Positions 1-9,374 of a stretch of 39,303 nt of DNA are shown here, piece after piece. Source of the stretch: Prevotella sp. (GTDB lineage: Bacteria; Bacteroidota; Bacteroidia; Bacteroidales; Bacteroidaceae); contig JAGAAJ010000093.1 of assembly GCA_017615355.1 (NCBI GenBank), positions 1 to 39,303 of the forward strand. Direction: 5' to 3'. Position 1 is the stretch's first letter. Each line of letters begins with the position of its first letter. The position numbers and the translations under genes were made by a program. The notes under the pieces are model-generated. The model was not told where the DNA came from. It made no database searches and worked only from the letters and a program-made list of their open reading frames with translations.

Positions 1-97
1 CCATCGCGAGCTCAACGTACGAGGCATACAATTCCACCCCGAGAGCGTGCTGACCCCCGACGGGCGGCGCATGATTCAGAACTGGCTGTTTCTGTAA
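1..97 (+). CDS. trpG: Anthranilate synthase glutamine amidotransferase subunit, 3' end only
   Basis: Only the last 31 codons are present, read in the frame starting at base 2 and ending at TAA 95-97. They give a tail containing GIQFHPESVLTPDGR, the conserved C-terminal HPE of class I glutamine amidotransferases, in which His and Glu complete the Cys-His-Glu triad. The family supplies ammonia from glutamine to TrpE for anthranilate synthesis. PabA would end in a very similar way, but trpD, trpC and trpA follow on the same strand, so TrpG is the natural reading. The rest of the gene lies outside the window. Confidence 0.85.
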   Translation, partial: HRELNVRGIQFHPESVLTPDGRRMIQNWLFL

Positions 98-102
98 ACG
101 GC

Positions 103-513
103 GAGCCGCCCGACGGTCTCAGAAAGCGTTCCGGCATGCTGTCGAGCCGCCCGACGGTCTCAGAAAGCGCTCCGGCACGCTGTCGAGCCGCCCGAAAGTT
201 AAAAAAGAGTAAATTTTGACGCTGTCGGGCCGCCCGCCAAGGCCAAAAAGTTAATGGGCGTTATAGCGAGCCGCTCGCCGAGGCCAAAAAGTTAACGGGC
301 ATTAAATCGGGCCGCCCGCGAGAGCCAAAATGTTAACGGGCGTAAAAATGGGCCGCTCGCCAAGGCCAAAAACTTCTCTGGCACGCTGTCGAGCCGCTCG
401 CCAGACAGAAAAACTTCTCCGGCACGCTGTCGGGCCGCTCGCCAGAGTGAAAAATCTCTTCGGCACGCTGTCGGGCCGCCCGACAACCCAAAAAGTAACA
501 AATTCAAAACAAA
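103..513. repeat. Ten tandem 41-bp degenerate repeats between trpG and trpD
   Basis: The motif G(A/G)GCCGC(C/T)CG recurs at 103, 144, 185, 227, 268, 309, 350, 391, 432 and 473. The spacing is 41 bp every time except once (42). Units 1, 2 and 7-9 share a GGCACGCTGTC-like end; units 4-6 share GTTAA(C/T)GGGC. The last unit decays into an A-rich stretch just before the trpD start. Because 41 is not a multiple of three, the frame shifts in each unit, and open frames across it on either strand are not evidence for a protein. The array fills the whole 423-bp gap between trpG and trpD. Confidence 0.9.
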
Positions 514-520
514 TAGCAAT

Positions 521-1531
521 ATGGCACAGACAATGAAAGACATCCTGAACAGGATGCTGAACCACGAGGAACTCTCCCGTGAAGAAATGAAGAACATTCT
601 GATTGGTATCACTCAGAGCGAGTATCCCACGGAGCAGATTACCGCCCTGCTGACGGCTCTGCAGATGCGCGGCGTCACCGTCGACGAGCTGCTCGGCTTC
701 CGCGACGGTATCCTGGAGACGGGCGTTCCCGCCATCCTCAACGCCGACCGCTACATCGACGTCGTCGGCACCGGCGGCGACCGCAAGAACACCTTTAACA
801 TCTCGACCACCAGCTGCTTCGTCATCGCAGGTGCAGGCTATAAGGTTGCCAAGCACGGCAACTATGCCGCCACTTCCGTATCAGGCGCCTCGAACGTCAT
901 CCAGCACCACGGCATCAAGTTCACCGACGACATCGACCGTCTGAATCGCTCGCTCGACGAGGCCGGTATCGTCTATCTGCACGCCCAGCTCTTCGCTAAG
1001 GCCATGAAGTTCGTGGGGCCTATCCGCAAGGCCCTCCAGTTCCCCACCATCTTCAATCTTCTTGGTCCGCTGGTGAATCCCAGCCAGCCGAAGTGTCAGC
1101 TGCTCGGTGTCGCCAACCTCGACCAGATGCGCCTATACAACCAGGTGTATCAGAAAATCGGCATCGACTACGGCATCGTGAACTCCATCGACGGCTACGA
1201 CGAGATTTCGCTGACGGGCGACTTCAAAGTGACCACCAAGAACTACGAGCGCATCTTCAAGCCCAGCGACCTCGGCTTCGACATCGCCAAACCCGAGGAG
1301 CTCGTCGGCGGCGCCACTGAGGAAGAGGCCGCAGCCATCTTCGACAGCGTCCTCGAGAACCGCGCCCTGCCCGCCCAGAAGAACATCGTGCTGGCCAACG
1401 CCGCCTTCGGCATTCAAGTCCTCGAAAAGGGCGAGAAGACCATCGAGGAGTGCATCGCCATCGCCCGCGAGAGTATCGACAGCGGTGCCGCCCTGAAGAC
1501 CTTTAAGAAGTTTGTGGAGTTAAATTCGTAA
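521..1531 (+). CDS. trpD: Anthranilate phosphoribosyltransferase
   Basis: This 336-residue protein transfers phosphoribose from PRPP to anthranilate, the second committed step of tryptophan synthesis in the cytoplasm. The PRPP loop GTGGD is at residues 83-87, followed by NIST (93-96) and KHGN (111-114). The metal-binding Asp-Glu pair lies in DGYDEISLTG. Length and motif order fit stand-alone TrpD with no fused amidotransferase. The ATG at 521 follows an A-rich leader without a Shine-Dalgarno sequence, as expected in Bacteroidetes. It follows trpG after the 41-bp repeat array and is separated from trpC by a short palindromic spacer, so it is probably in one operon. Confidence 0.96.
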   Translation: MAQTMKDILNRMLNHEELSREEMKNILIGITQSEYPTEQITALLTALQMRGVTVDELLGFRDGILETGVPAILNADRYIDVVGTGGDRKNTFNISTTSCFVIAGAGYKVAKHGNYAATSVSGASNVIQHHGIKFTDDIDRLNRSLDEAGIVYLHAQLFAKAMKFVGPIRKALQFPTIFNLLGPLVNPSQPKCQLLGVANLDQMRLYNQVYQKIGIDYGIVNSIDGYDEISLTGDFKVTTKNYERIFKPSDLGFDIAKPEELVGGATEEEAAAIFDSVLENRALPAQKNIVLANAAFGIQVLEKGEKTIEECIAIARESIDSGAALKTFKKFVELNS

Positions 1532-1542
1532 TAACGAAATCA

Positions 1543-1560
1543 CGTTATAACGTTATAACG
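1543..1560. repeat. Perfect 18-bp palindrome between trpD and trpC
   Basis: CGTTATAACGTTATAACG is exactly self-complementary and consists of two overlapping CGTTATAACG palindromes. A second small inverted repeat, TTCGT/ACGAA, straddles the trpD stop codon (about 1525-1538). The 34-bp spacer could form a hairpin in mRNA or be a protein-binding site. There is no T-tract, so a terminator is unlikely. Confidence 0.6.
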
Positions 1561-1565
1561 ACATA

Positions 1566-2315
1566 ATGATGAAAGACATCCTACAAGAAATCGTGGCGCA
1601 CAAGCGCGTAGAGGTGGAACAGATGCGTGCAAAGAAGCCATCCCTGCGTGAGGCTTTGCTGGCATCACCTACGGGCATCATCGCCGAGTTCAAACGCAAG
1701 TCGCCCTCAAAAGGATGGATTAAGGAAGAAGGCCGTGCCGACATCATTCCGCTCTCTTATCAGCAGAACGGTGCCACAGCCATCAGCATCCTTACCGACA
1801 AGAAATACTTTGGCGGACACGACGACTTCATCCGCACGGCTCGCCAGTCAGGCGTTACCATTCCCATCCTCTACAAGAACTTCGTCATCGACGAGTTCCA
1901 GCTCTACGAAGCAGCCCTCTGTGGTGCCTCTGCCGTATTGCTCATTGCCGCCTGTCTTTCAAAACAGGAGTGCGCCAAACTGATGGTGAAAGCTCACGAA
2001 CTAGGCCTTGAGGTTCTGCTGGAGATGCATGACGAATGTGAACTGGAATATGCCGAATTGGAGCCCGACATGTGCGGCATCAACAATCGTCATCTGGGCT
2101 CGTTCGTAACGGATGTAGAAACCTCGTTCCGCCTTGCAGAACGTCTCCCCAAAGAGGCTGTAAAAGTAAGCGAAAGCGGCATCTCTAATCCCGACACCGT
2201 CCGTGCCCTCCGCGCTGCCGGCTTCCGCGGATTCCTCATCGGCGAGAACTTCATGAAGACTCCCAATCCCGGCCAAGCTTTAAACGATTTTATTATTGAA
2301 CTGAAAAAGAAATAA
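1566..2315 (+). CDS. trpC: Indole-3-glycerol phosphate synthase
   Basis: This 249-residue TIM-barrel enzyme closes the indole ring, turning carboxyphenylamino-deoxyribulose phosphate into indole-3-glycerol phosphate. The signature EFKRKSPSKG near residues 40-50 carries the catalytic Glu and Lys. Later barrel motifs GINNRHL and VSESGIS are the phosphate- and substrate-binding loops of the family. Its length is that of a monofunctional TrpC, with no TrpF domain fused. Two ATG codons stand in tandem (1566 and 1569) and either could be used. The trpA start follows after a 2-bp gap, indicating close translational coupling. Confidence 0.95.
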   Translation: MMKDILQEIVAHKRVEVEQMRAKKPSLREALLASPTGIIAEFKRKSPSKGWIKEEGRADIIPLSYQQNGATAISILTDKKYFGGHDDFIRTARQSGVTIPILYKNFVIDEFQLYEAALCGASAVLLIAACLSKQECAKLMVKAHELGLEVLLEMHDECELEYAELEPDMCGINNRHLGSFVTDVETSFRLAERLPKEAVKVSESGISNPDTVRALRAAGFRGFLIGENFMKTPNPGQALNDFIIELKKK

Positions 2316-2317
2316 CC

Positions 2318-3097
2318 ATGAACAAGATAAACCAAGTATTTGCCACTCGCGGCGACCGCAAGCTGTTAAGCCTTTATTTCTGTGCCGGTTGTCCAACGCT
2401 CGACAGTACGGGTGATGTGATTAAAACGATGCAAAGCCGCGGCATCGATTTCATCGAGGTGGGCATCCCCTTCAGCGACCCGCTCGCCGACGGCCCCGTC
2501 ATCCAGAGTGCCGCCACTCAGGCTTTGAAGAACGGTATGACTGTCAGCCTGCTCTTGAAACAGCTGAAAGCCATTAAGGACGAGGTGCAGATTCCCCTCA
2601 TCCTCATGGGCTATCTCAATCCCATCCTCCACTACGGCATCGAACAGTTTTGCGCCGATGCTGCCGATGCTGGCGTCTCAGGCATGATCATTCCCGACCT
2701 GCCCTTTGATGACTATCTCAATCAGGTCAAGCCCGTCGCCGACAAGTACGACCTGCGTGTCATCATGCTCATCACGCCAGAAACTAGCGAGGAGCGTATC
2801 CGCTTCATCGATGACCACACCGACGGCTTTATCTACATGGTCTCGTCAGCCGCCATCACGGGTGCGCAGAAGAGCTTCGACGATGCCAAGCAGGCCTATT
2901 TCCGCCGTATCGACGCTATGCACCTCCGTAATCCCCGCATGATTGGCTTCGGCATCTCCAATGCCCAAACCCTCAAGGCCGCTCAGGACAATGCCGCCGG
3001 CGCCATCATCGGCTCGAAGTTCGTCATCCTCCTCAACGAAGCCGAGGGCGATGCAAACCTTGCCCTCGACCGCCTCTTTGATGCGTTAAGCAAATAG
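2318..3097 (+). CDS. trpA: Tryptophan synthase alpha chain
   Basis: This 259-residue TIM-barrel subunit cleaves indole-3-glycerol phosphate to indole and glyceraldehyde-3-phosphate and channels indole to TrpB. The motif FIEVGIPFSDPLADGPVIQ contains catalytic Glu47 and Asp58, which correspond to Glu49 and Asp60 of the E. coli enzyme. It is the last gene of the operon: a strong hairpin terminator follows 11 bp after the stop. trpF and trpB are not between trpC and trpA nor downstream. Confidence 0.96.
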   Translation: MNKINQVFATRGDRKLLSLYFCAGCPTLDSTGDVIKTMQSRGIDFIEVGIPFSDPLADGPVIQSAATQALKNGMTVSLLLKQLKAIKDEVQIPLILMGYLNPILHYGIEQFCADAADAGVSGMIIPDLPFDDYLNQVKPVADKYDLRVIMLITPETSEERIRFIDDHTDGFIYMVSSAAITGAQKSFDDAKQAYFRRIDAMHLRNPRMIGFGISNAQTLKAAQDNAAGAIIGSKFVILLNEAEGDANLALDRLFDALSK

Positions 3098-3103
3098 GAC
3101 ACA

Positions 3104-3134
3104 AAAAAGGCACGCAAAACCTGCGTGCCTTTTT
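3104..3134. terminator. Bidirectional intrinsic terminator between trpA and infB
   Basis: The perfect stem GGCACGCA (3109-3116) / TGCGTGCC (3122-3129) has a 5-nt loop, AAACC. It is flanked by an A-run on the left and a T-run on the right. It lies between the convergent ends of trpA (3097) and infB (3151), and gives a U-tract downstream of the hairpin on either strand. Confidence 0.9.
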
Positions 3135-3150
3135 CTTTGATAGTTTATTG

Positions 3151-6072
3151 TTACAGCTTCTGCTGCACCTCGATTTCCTGGAAGGTTTCGATGATATCAC
3201 CCTGTTGGATATCATTGAAGTTGACCAGCGAGATACCACACTCGAAGTTCGTGGCCACCTCCTTGACGTCGTCCTTATAACGCTTGAGGGCGTTGATGGC
3301 GCCGGTGAAAATGACAATACCGTCGCGGATAAGGCGTGCCTTGTCCGAGCGGTGCACCTTGCCTTCGGTAACCATCGCGCCGGCCACGGTGCCAATCTTC
3401 GAGATCTTGAAGACCTCGCGCACCTCGACCTGAGCGGTAACCTCCTCCTTGATGACCTTGTCAAGCATACCCTCCATGGTGGAGCGCACATCCTCGATGG
3501 CATCGTAGATGATGGAGTAGGTGTTGATCTCCACGCCCTCGCTGTCGGCCAGCTTGCGGGCAGCCGATGAGGGACGCACCTGGAAGCCGATAATGACGGC
3601 CTTTGATGCCGAGGCGAGCATGACGTCGTTCTCGGAGATCTGGCCGACGGCCTTGGCGATGACGTTGACCTGCACCTTCTCTGTAGAGAGCTTGATGAAC
3701 GAGTCGGAGAGTGCCTCGATGGAGCCGTCGGTGTCGCCCTTGACCACGATGTTGAGCTCGTGGAACTCGCCGAGAGCGATACGGTGGCTAATGTCGTCGA
3801 GACCGATGGTCTTCTGCGTACGCAGACCTTGTTCGCGCTGCAGCTGCTCGCGCTTGTTGGCAATCTCGCGGGCCTCCTGCTCGGTGTCCATCACATTGAA
3901 GGCGTCGCCAGCGGTAGGAGCACCGTTCAGACCCAGAATGATGGCGGGCTGTGCGGGCTTTGCCTCCTGAATGCGCTCGTTGCGCTCGTTGAACATGGCC
4001 TTAATCTTACCGTGGCTGGAGCCTGCGATGACCACGTCGCCCACCTTCAGTGTGCCGTTAGAGACGAGCACGGTGGAGACATAGCCGCGGCCCTTATCGA
4101 GCGAGCTCTCAATGATAGAGCCCGTGGCCTTGCGGTTGGGGTTGGCCTTGAGGTCGAGCATCTCAGCCTCGAGGAGCACCTTCTCCAGGAGGTCTTCGAC
4201 GCCGATTCCCTTCTTGGCGCTGATTTCCTGACACTGGTACTTGCCGCCCCAGTCCTCCACCAACAGGTTCATGTTGGCCAGATCCTCGCGAATCTTCTCA
4301 GGGTTGGCACCCGGCTTGTCAATCTTGTTGATGGCAAACACCATCGGCACGTTGGCAGCCTGTGCGTGGGCGATAGCCTCCTTCGTCGTAGGCATCACCG
4401 AGTCGTCGGCCGCCACGATGATGATGGCGATATCGGTCACCTGTGCACCACGTGCACGCATGGCGGTAAAGGCCTCGTGACCAGGCGTGTCGAGGAAGGT
4501 AATCTGACGACCGTCGGGCAGCGTGACGTTGTAGGCGCCGATGTGCTGCGTGATGCCGCCGGCCTCACCTGCGATGACGTTGGTCTTGCGGATATAGTCG
4601 AGCAGCGACGTCTTACCGTGGTCGACATGACCCATGACGGTGACAATCGGAGCACGTGGCAGCAGGTCGTTCTCGTCGTCCTCTTCCTCGTGGATGGCGT
4701 TCTGCACCTCTGCGCTGACGTATTCGGTCTTGAAGCCGAACTCGTCGGCAACGATATTGATGGTCTCAGCGTCGAGGCGCTGGTTGATGCTCACCATGAT
4801 ACCAATGGACATGCAGGTGCCGATGACCTTCACCACGGGCACGTTCATCATCGTAGCCAATTCTGACACGGTGACGAACTCCGTGAGCTTCAGCACCTTG
4901 CTCTGAGCGGCCTCAGCGGCCATCTCCTCGTTCATGCGCTCGGCCACGGCGTCGCGCTTCTCCTTACGGTACTTGGCGCCTTTCTTGTTCAGGGCGGTCT
5001 TCGAAGTGAGGCGTGCCAACGTCTCCTTGACCTGACGTGCTACATCCTCCTCGCTCACCTCTTGTGCAACGAGCTTGGCGTTCTGCTGGCCCTTCTTCTT
5101 TTTCTTGCCCTCCTGGTTGCGGCGCTGGGCATTCTGGTCCATGCCGAAGTTCTGGTTGCCGTTGCCGCCACCCTTGTTCTTCTTGCCGTTATTCTGCTGC
5201 TGTCCGCCGACGGCCTTTGCGGCTTCTTCGATATCGACGCGGCCTGAGCGGATGCGCTCGCGCTTCTTCTTCTCGCCACCTTGGCCGTTCTGTCCGCCAT
5301 GCATCTGCGCTGATTTCTCCTCGCGCTGCTTGCGTTTCTCCTCCTTCGACTTCTTCTTCGGGCGTGTGCTCTGGTTGATGGTCGAGAGGTCGATCTTGCC
5401 CAGCACGTTTACCTTCGGAGCGAGCTTCTCCTCGCTCTTCAGCGTGAAGATGCTTGGCGATGAAGGGGTAGTCGTCTCCGCAGCCTGTGTTGGCTCGGCC
5501 TCGAAGGATTCCTCACTGACGACGGGCGACTCAGCCTTTACCTCAGGCGTAACGGGCTTCTCTTCAGGAACCACAGTCTTCACTTCAGCTGCGGCAGGCT
5601 GCTCCTCCTTTTTAGGTGCAGGCGTCTCTGCCTTCGGTTCTACGGCCTTGGGAGCCTCCTCCTTCTTCGGAGCTGGGGCCACGGCGGGTTTCTCCACGGG
5701 AGCAGCCGGCGTGGCAGCAGGCTTCGGCTTGTTCAGGCTGCCGAGGTCAATCTTCCCCAGCGGCTTGAACTGCTGTCGTTGCTGCAGCTCCTCCTCGGTC
5801 TTGGTCTTCACCGGTCCTGCTGGCTGAGAATCCGTGCTCACGGGTTTCTTCTCCTTGGGTTTCTTGGGGAAGAGCTTGTCGGCCTGCGTCTTCACGGCTT
5901 TGTCGGTGCTAAACGCCTCCACCAGTGCCTCATACTGCTGGTCGCTGATCTTGGTGTTAGGAGTCGCATCGTCGCGAATCTCGCCCAGACTCGTCTTGTT
6001 CTTCAGATAGTCTACTGCCGTCTGAAGACCAATGTTCAGTTCTGTTAGTACTTTATTTAATCTTATTCCCAT
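3151..6072 (-). CDS. infB: Translation initiation factor IF-2
   Basis: This 973-residue GTPase places initiator tRNA on the ribosome. The N-terminal IF2_N-like helical domain (about 1-60) is followed by a long Pro/Ala/Lys/Glu-rich linker to about residue 390. A second IF2_N segment follows, then the G domain: [12 protein letters not shown] (G1, near 475), DTPGHEAFT (G3), NKIDKP (G4) and SAKKGIG (G5). The EF-Tu-like domain and the C-terminal fMet-tRNA-binding domains complete the protein. The start ATG at 6070-6072 is 12 bp after nusA, and the gene is last in the rimP-nusA-infB operon. The linker has internal low-complexity runs, common in Bacteroidetes IF-2. Confidence 0.97.
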   Translation of the reverse strand: MGIRLNKVLTELNIGLQTAVDYLKNKTSLGEIRDDATPNTKISDQQYEALVEAFSTDKAVKTQADKLFPKKPKEKKPVSTDSQPAGPVKTKTEEELQQRQQFKPLGKIDLGSLNKPKPAATPAAPVEKPAVAPAPKKEEAPKAVEPKAETPAPKKEEQPAAAEVKTVVPEEKPVTPEVKAESPVVSEESFEAEPTQAAETTTPSSPSIFTLKSEEKLAPKVNVLGKIDLSTINQSTRPKKKSKEEKRKQREEKSAQMHGGQNGQGGEKKKRERIRSGRVDIEEAAKAVGGQQQNNGKKNKGGGNGNQNFGMDQNAQRRNQEGKKKKKGQQNAKLVAQEVSEEDVARQVKETLARLTSKTALNKKGAKYRKEKRDAVAERMNEEMAAEAAQSKVLKLTEFVTVSELATMMNVPVVKVIGTCMSIGIMVSINQRLDAETINIVADEFGFKTEYVSAEVQNAIHEEEDDENDLLPRAPIVTVMGHVDHGKTSLLDYIRKTNVIAGEAGGITQHIGAYNVTLPDGRQITFLDTPGHEAFTAMRARGAQVTDIAIIIVAADDSVMPTTKEAIAHAQAANVPMVFAINKIDKPGANPEKIREDLANMNLLVEDWGGKYQCQEISAKKGIGVEDLLEKVLLEAEMLDLKANPNRKATGSIIESSLDKGRGYVSTVLVSNGTLKVGDVVIAGSSHGKIKAMFNERNERIQEAKPAQPAIILGLNGAPTAGDAFNVMDTEQEAREIANKREQLQREQGLRTQKTIGLDDISHRIALGEFHELNIVVKGDTDGSIEALSDSFIKLSTEKVQVNVIAKAVGQISENDVMLASASKAVIIGFQVRPSSAARKLADSEGVEINTYSIIYDAIEDVRSTMEGMLDKVIKEEVTAQVEVREVFKISKIGTVAGAMVTEGKVHRSDKARLIRDGIVIFTGAINALKRYKDDVKEVATNFECGISLVNFNDIQQGDIIETFQEIEVQQKL

Positions 6073-6084
6073 TGTCTTTGTCTA

Positions 6085-7344
6085 TTATTCAAATTCTGCC
6101 TTCAGCACGTCGAGCAGGTGGTCGACGGTCTCTTCCTCCAGGTCGGCCTTCTCGATGAGGAGCTCGCGCGGAGCGTTGAGCACCTCCTTGGCGGTGTCGT
6201 AGCCCAGGGCCTTGATGGCGTCGATAACCCACTGGTCGACCTCGTCGCTGAACTCGTCGAGGTAGATGTCCTCATCGGTCTCGCCCTCGTTGACCACGCG
6301 GAACACGTCGATGGTGTACTCGGTGAGCATGGAGGCCAGCTTGATGTTCATACCACCCTTGCCGATGGCGAGGCTCACCTCCTCAGGCTGCAGGTAGACC
6401 TCGGCCTTGTGGTTCTCTGGGTCGAGTGTGATGCTGCTGACCTTCGCAGGCGAGAGTGCGCGCTGAATAAAGAGCTGTGTGTTGGTTGTGTAGTTGATAA
6501 CGTCGATGTTCTCATTGCCCAGCTCGCGGACGATGCCGTGCACACGGCTACCCTTGACGCCGACGCAGGCTCCCACGGGGTCGATGCGGTCGTCGAAACT
6601 CTCCACGGCCACCTTGGCGCGTTCTCCCGGCATACGGGCCACGCGGCGAATAGCGATGAGGCCGTCAGCAATCTCAGGCACCTCGGCTTCAAGCAGACGC
6701 TTGAGGAAGTCAGGGCTGGTGCGGCTCAACATGATGCGAGGATTGTTGTTCTCGTTGGTAACTTCCTTTACCAGAGCGCGAATGGTCTCGCCCTTGCGGT
6801 AGTTATCGTTGGGAATCTGGTCGCCCTTCATCAGGTGCAGTTCGTTGCCCTCATCATCCATGAGGAGCACTTCACGCTTCCACATCTGGTATACCTCGGC
6901 GCTGACGACAGTGCCCACCTTGTCCTTGTACTTCTGGTAGAGGGCATCGTGGTCGAGCTCAAGGATTTTCGAAGCCAGCGTCTGACGCAGGTTGAGGATG
7001 GCACGGCGTCCGAACTTAGTGAAGTCAACGGCCTCACTCACTTCCTCGCCCACCTCATAGTCGGGCTCAATCTTCAGAGCCTCCGACAGTGCAATCTCCT
7101 TATTCTCATCCTGCACTTCATTGTCTTCAACAACGATGCGGTGACGGTGAATCTCGAAGTCGCCCTTGTCGGGGTTTACAATCACGTCGAAGTTTTCGTC
7201 CGAGCCGAACAGCTTGGCCAGCACGTTGCGGAAGCTCTCCTCCAGCACGCTGACCAGTGTGGTGCGGTCGATGTTCTTCGTCTCCTTAAATTCCTGAAAG
7301 GTCTCAAACATGGATTGGCCTTTCTCATTTTTCTTTGTTGCCAT
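6085..7344 (-). CDS. nusA: Transcription termination/antitermination factor NusA
   Basis: This 419-residue RNA polymerase-binding factor modulates pausing, termination and rRNA antitermination. The order is an N-terminal RNAP-binding domain (about 1-130), an S1 domain (near 135-205), and tandem KH domains (about 230-350), with VGACVGVKGSRV and LAIGKGGMNIKLA as the two KH GxxG loops. The chain ends in a short acidic helical tail (DEFSDEVDQ onwards). It is shorter than the roughly 495-residue E. coli protein because the two C-terminal acidic repeats are replaced by this tail, normal for Bacteroidetes. It starts 18 bp after rimP. Confidence 0.96.
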   Translation of the reverse strand: MATKKNEKGQSMFETFQEFKETKNIDRTTLVSVLEESFRNVLAKLFGSDENFDVIVNPDKGDFEIHRHRIVVEDNEVQDENKEIALSEALKIEPDYEVGEEVSEAVDFTKFGRRAILNLRQTLASKILELDHDALYQKYKDKVGTVVSAEVYQMWKREVLLMDDEGNELHLMKGDQIPNDNYRKGETIRALVKEVTNENNNPRIMLSRTSPDFLKRLLEAEVPEIADGLIAIRRVARMPGERAKVAVESFDDRIDPVGACVGVKGSRVHGIVRELGNENIDVINYTTNTQLFIQRALSPAKVSSITLDPENHKAEVYLQPEEVSLAIGKGGMNIKLASMLTEYTIDVFRVVNEGETDEDIYLDEFSDEVDQWVIDAIKALGYDTAKEVLNAPRELLIEKADLEEETVDHLLDVLKAEFE

Positions 7345-7362
7345 TTATGATTTTTGTTTTGT

Positions 7363-7836
7363 TTATTTGAATTCCAGCAGATAGCGCGTCGATTTCACCT
7401 CGTCCATCGAGAACTGGCGGTCGACGTCTACCTTTACGGGGCGCTTCTTTCCCTCGGGTACTTGTTTTTCTTGTGTGGTAATGGTGAACAAGCGGCCGTC
7501 CACCTGCTTCAATGTACCGGTGAGCTTCTTGCCGTCGGCGGTAAGCACCTCTACCTGGTCGCCCACGTGGTTGATGTACTGCTGCTCCACCTTGAAGGGC
7601 TGGCCCAGGCCTGCAGAGCCCACCTCCAGCTCATAGTCGCCCAGCTCGTCGCCCAAACGCTCCTGCAGGAAGCGGCTCAGCTCGGCGCAGTCCTCAATCC
7701 ATACGCCGTCGGCGCAGTCAATCTCAATGACGATGCGGTCGTCGCCGCCTTCCATCTGAATGTCTACAAGGAAGTAGTCGCCCTTCTTGAGCCACTCTTC
7801 CACTTGTGCTTGAATAATCTCTTTCGTAATCATCAA
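7363..7836 (-). CDS. rimP: Ribosome maturation factor RimP
   Basis: This 157-residue protein assists assembly of the 30S subunit. It has the two-domain alpha/beta plus SH3-like layout of the family: VEIDCADGVWIEDCAELSR is the conserved central segment, and LEVGSAGLGQPF corresponds to the usual LEVSSPGLDRPL motif with variant residues. It is the first gene of the conserved rimP-nusA-infB order. The promoter at 7897-7929 drives it through a 60-nt leader that contains a strong hairpin. Confidence 0.93.
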   Translation of the reverse strand: MMITKEIIQAQVEEWLKKGDYFLVDIQMEGGDDRIVIEIDCADGVWIEDCAELSRFLQERLGDELGDYELEVGSAGLGQPFKVEQQYINHVGDQVEVLTADGKKLTGTLKQVDGRLFTITTQEKQVPEGKKRPVKVDVDRQFSMDEVKSTRYLLEFK

Positions 7837-7853
7837 AATACTCTTTTATGAAA

Positions 7854-7884
7854 GAATGAGGAGCTCTCTCGGAGCCCCTCATTC
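7854..7884 (-). promoter_or_regulatory. Leader hairpin of the rimP-nusA-infB mRNA
   Basis: Read on the minus strand, 13-base arms GAATGAGGGGCTC and GAGCTCCTCATTC pair with one G-U wobble around a 5-nt loop, CGAGA. The hairpin starts about 13 nt after the -7 element and ends 17 nt before the rimP ATG. No long U-tract follows it. It could stabilise the mRNA, act as an attenuator or be bound by a protein; which of these is not visible. Confidence 0.7.
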
Positions 7885-7896
7885 CTCTGAACGGCT

Positions 7897-7929
7897 GCAA
7901 AGGTACGCATTTTTTGCCGTTCCACCAAA
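7897..7929 (-). promoter_or_regulatory. Promoter of rimP-nusA-infB
   Basis: On the minus strand there is a -33 TTTG (plus-strand CAAA 7926-7929), a 20-bp spacer, then the -7 element TACCTTTGC (plus-strand 7897-7905). This matches the Bacteroidetes housekeeping sigma consensus of TTTG, 19-21 bp, TAnnTTTG. Confidence 0.85.
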
Positions 7930-8000
7930 TTATTTGATAATATTCTTTAAAAAAGTTGTCAAAAGCTTACTGAAAAGCCTGCCGTCTCGACTTTTTGTCG

Positions 8001-8009
8001 TAACTTTGC
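8001..8009 (+). promoter_or_regulatory. Promoter -7 element of tyrS
   Basis: TAACTTTGC matches the Bacteroidetes TAnnTTTG -7 element. It lies 33 bp upstream of the tyrS ATG, on the opposite strand to the rimP promoter. A TTTG at the expected -33 distance is not evident, so the upstream half is weak. Confidence 0.7.
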
Positions 8010-8041
8010 ACGCTCAAATGAACAATATTAAATAAGCAATA

Positions 8042-9340
8042 ATGAGAAAGAACTTTGTAGAAGAGCTGCGCTGGCGCGGCATGTTGGCACAGATGATGCC
8101 AGGAACGGAAGAACTGTTACAGAAAGAAATGGTGACGGCCTACTTGGGCACCGATCCGACTGCCGACTCGCTGCACATCGGCCATCTCTGCGGCATAATG
8201 ATGCTGCGTCACCTGCAGCGCTGCGGCCATAGACCCGTCATCCTCGTGGGCGGTGCTACAGGTATGATTGGCGACCCCAGCGGCAAGAGCCAGGAGCGCA
8301 ACCTGCTGAATGACGAGACGCTGCGCCACAACCAGGAGTGCATCAAGGCTCAGGTGGCCAAGTTCCTCGACTTCGAAAGCAAGGACGAGAACGCTGCCTT
8401 GATGGTGAACAACTACGACTGGATGAAGGACTTCACCTTCCTCGACTTCGCACGCGAGGTGGGCAAGCACATCACCGTAAACTATATGATGGCCAAGGAA
8501 AGCGTGCAGCAGCGCCTCAACGGTACGGCCCGCGACGGTCTCTCGTTCACAGAGTTCACCTATCAGCTCTTGCAGGGTTACGACTTCCTCTACCTCTACC
8601 AGCACTATGGCGTGAAGCTGCAGCTGGGCGGCAACGACCAGTGGGGCAATATGACCACGGGCACGGAGCTTATCCGCCGCACGCTGGGCAACGATGTCGA
8701 GACCTTCGCCCTCACCTGCCCGCTTATCACGAAGAGCGACGGCAAGAAGTTCGGCAAGACTGAGAGCGGCAACATCTGGCTCGACCCGAAGCGTACCACA
8801 CCGTATAAGTTTTACCAGTTCTGGCTGAACGTCAGCGACGACGACGCCGAGCGCTACATCAAAATCTTCACCTCTTTGGACAAGGAGACGATTGATGCCC
8901 TCATCGAGGAGCACAAGGCCGATCCCGGCCGCCGCATCCTGCAGAAGCGTTTGGCTGAGGAGACCACCATCATGGTGCACTCGCAGGAAGCCCTCGACAT
9001 GGCCATCGAGGCCTCGAACATCCTCTTCGGCAAGGCCACGAAAGAGGCCCTGCAGAAGCTGGACGAGCAGACCTTCCTCGATGTCTTCGATGGCGTGCCG
9101 CAGTTCACCATCCAGAAGGATCAGCTGGGCCAGGTGGCCAGCGAGCTGTTTACCGCTACTGCCAACGTCTTCAGCAGCAAGCGCGAGATTCGCGAGTTCC
9201 TGAAGAGCGGCGCCCTCTCGCTGAACAAGGAGAAACTGGCCGACGACCGCGCCATTACTGCCGACGACCTTATCGACGGCAAGTACCTGCTGGTGCAGCG
9301 TGGCAAGAAGAACTACTACCTCGTCACGGTGGTGGATTGA
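8042..9340 (+). CDS. tyrS: Tyrosyl-tRNA synthetase
   Basis: This 432-residue class I aminoacyl-tRNA synthetase charges tRNA-Tyr. The HIGH motif HIGH is at residues 45-48 in [14 protein letters not shown]. The tyrosine- and ATP-binding segment [12 protein letters not shown] follows, and the KMSKS-type loop appears as KKFGKTESG near residue 236, the usual KFGKT variant of bacterial TyrRS. The C-terminal S4-like RNA-binding domain spans about 365-430. The ATG is 33 bp after a -7 element. The M16 peptidase gene follows after 34 bp with no terminator visible, so the two may be co-transcribed. Confidence 0.97.
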   Translation: MRKNFVEELRWRGMLAQMMPGTEELLQKEMVTAYLGTDPTADSLHIGHLCGIMMLRHLQRCGHRPVILVGGATGMIGDPSGKSQERNLLNDETLRHNQECIKAQVAKFLDFESKDENAALMVNNYDWMKDFTFLDFAREVGKHITVNYMMAKESVQQRLNGTARDGLSFTEFTYQLLQGYDFLYLYQHYGVKLQLGGNDQWGNMTTGTELIRRTLGNDVETFALTCPLITKSDGKKFGKTESGNIWLDPKRTTPYKFYQFWLNVSDDDAERYIKIFTSLDKETIDALIEEHKADPGRRILQKRLAEETTIMVHSQEALDMAIEASNILFGKATKEALQKLDEQTFLDVFDGVPQFTIQKDQLGQVASELFTATANVFSSKREIREFLKSGALSLNKEKLADDRAITADDLIDGKYLLVQRGKKNYYLVTVVD

Positions 9341-9374
9341 AACAGGAGAAACTCATTACTAATACACTAAGAGC

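Noticed and set aside
103-513. CRISPR array
   Set aside because: Units are contiguous 41-mers with no unique spacers and gradual drift along the whole unit. No cas genes are in the window.
302-856. A 184-codon open frame on the minus strand opposite trpD and the 41-bp repeats
   Set aside because: It is antisense to a certain trpD gene and to non-coding repeats whose period is not a multiple of three. Openness follows from G+C-rich composition.
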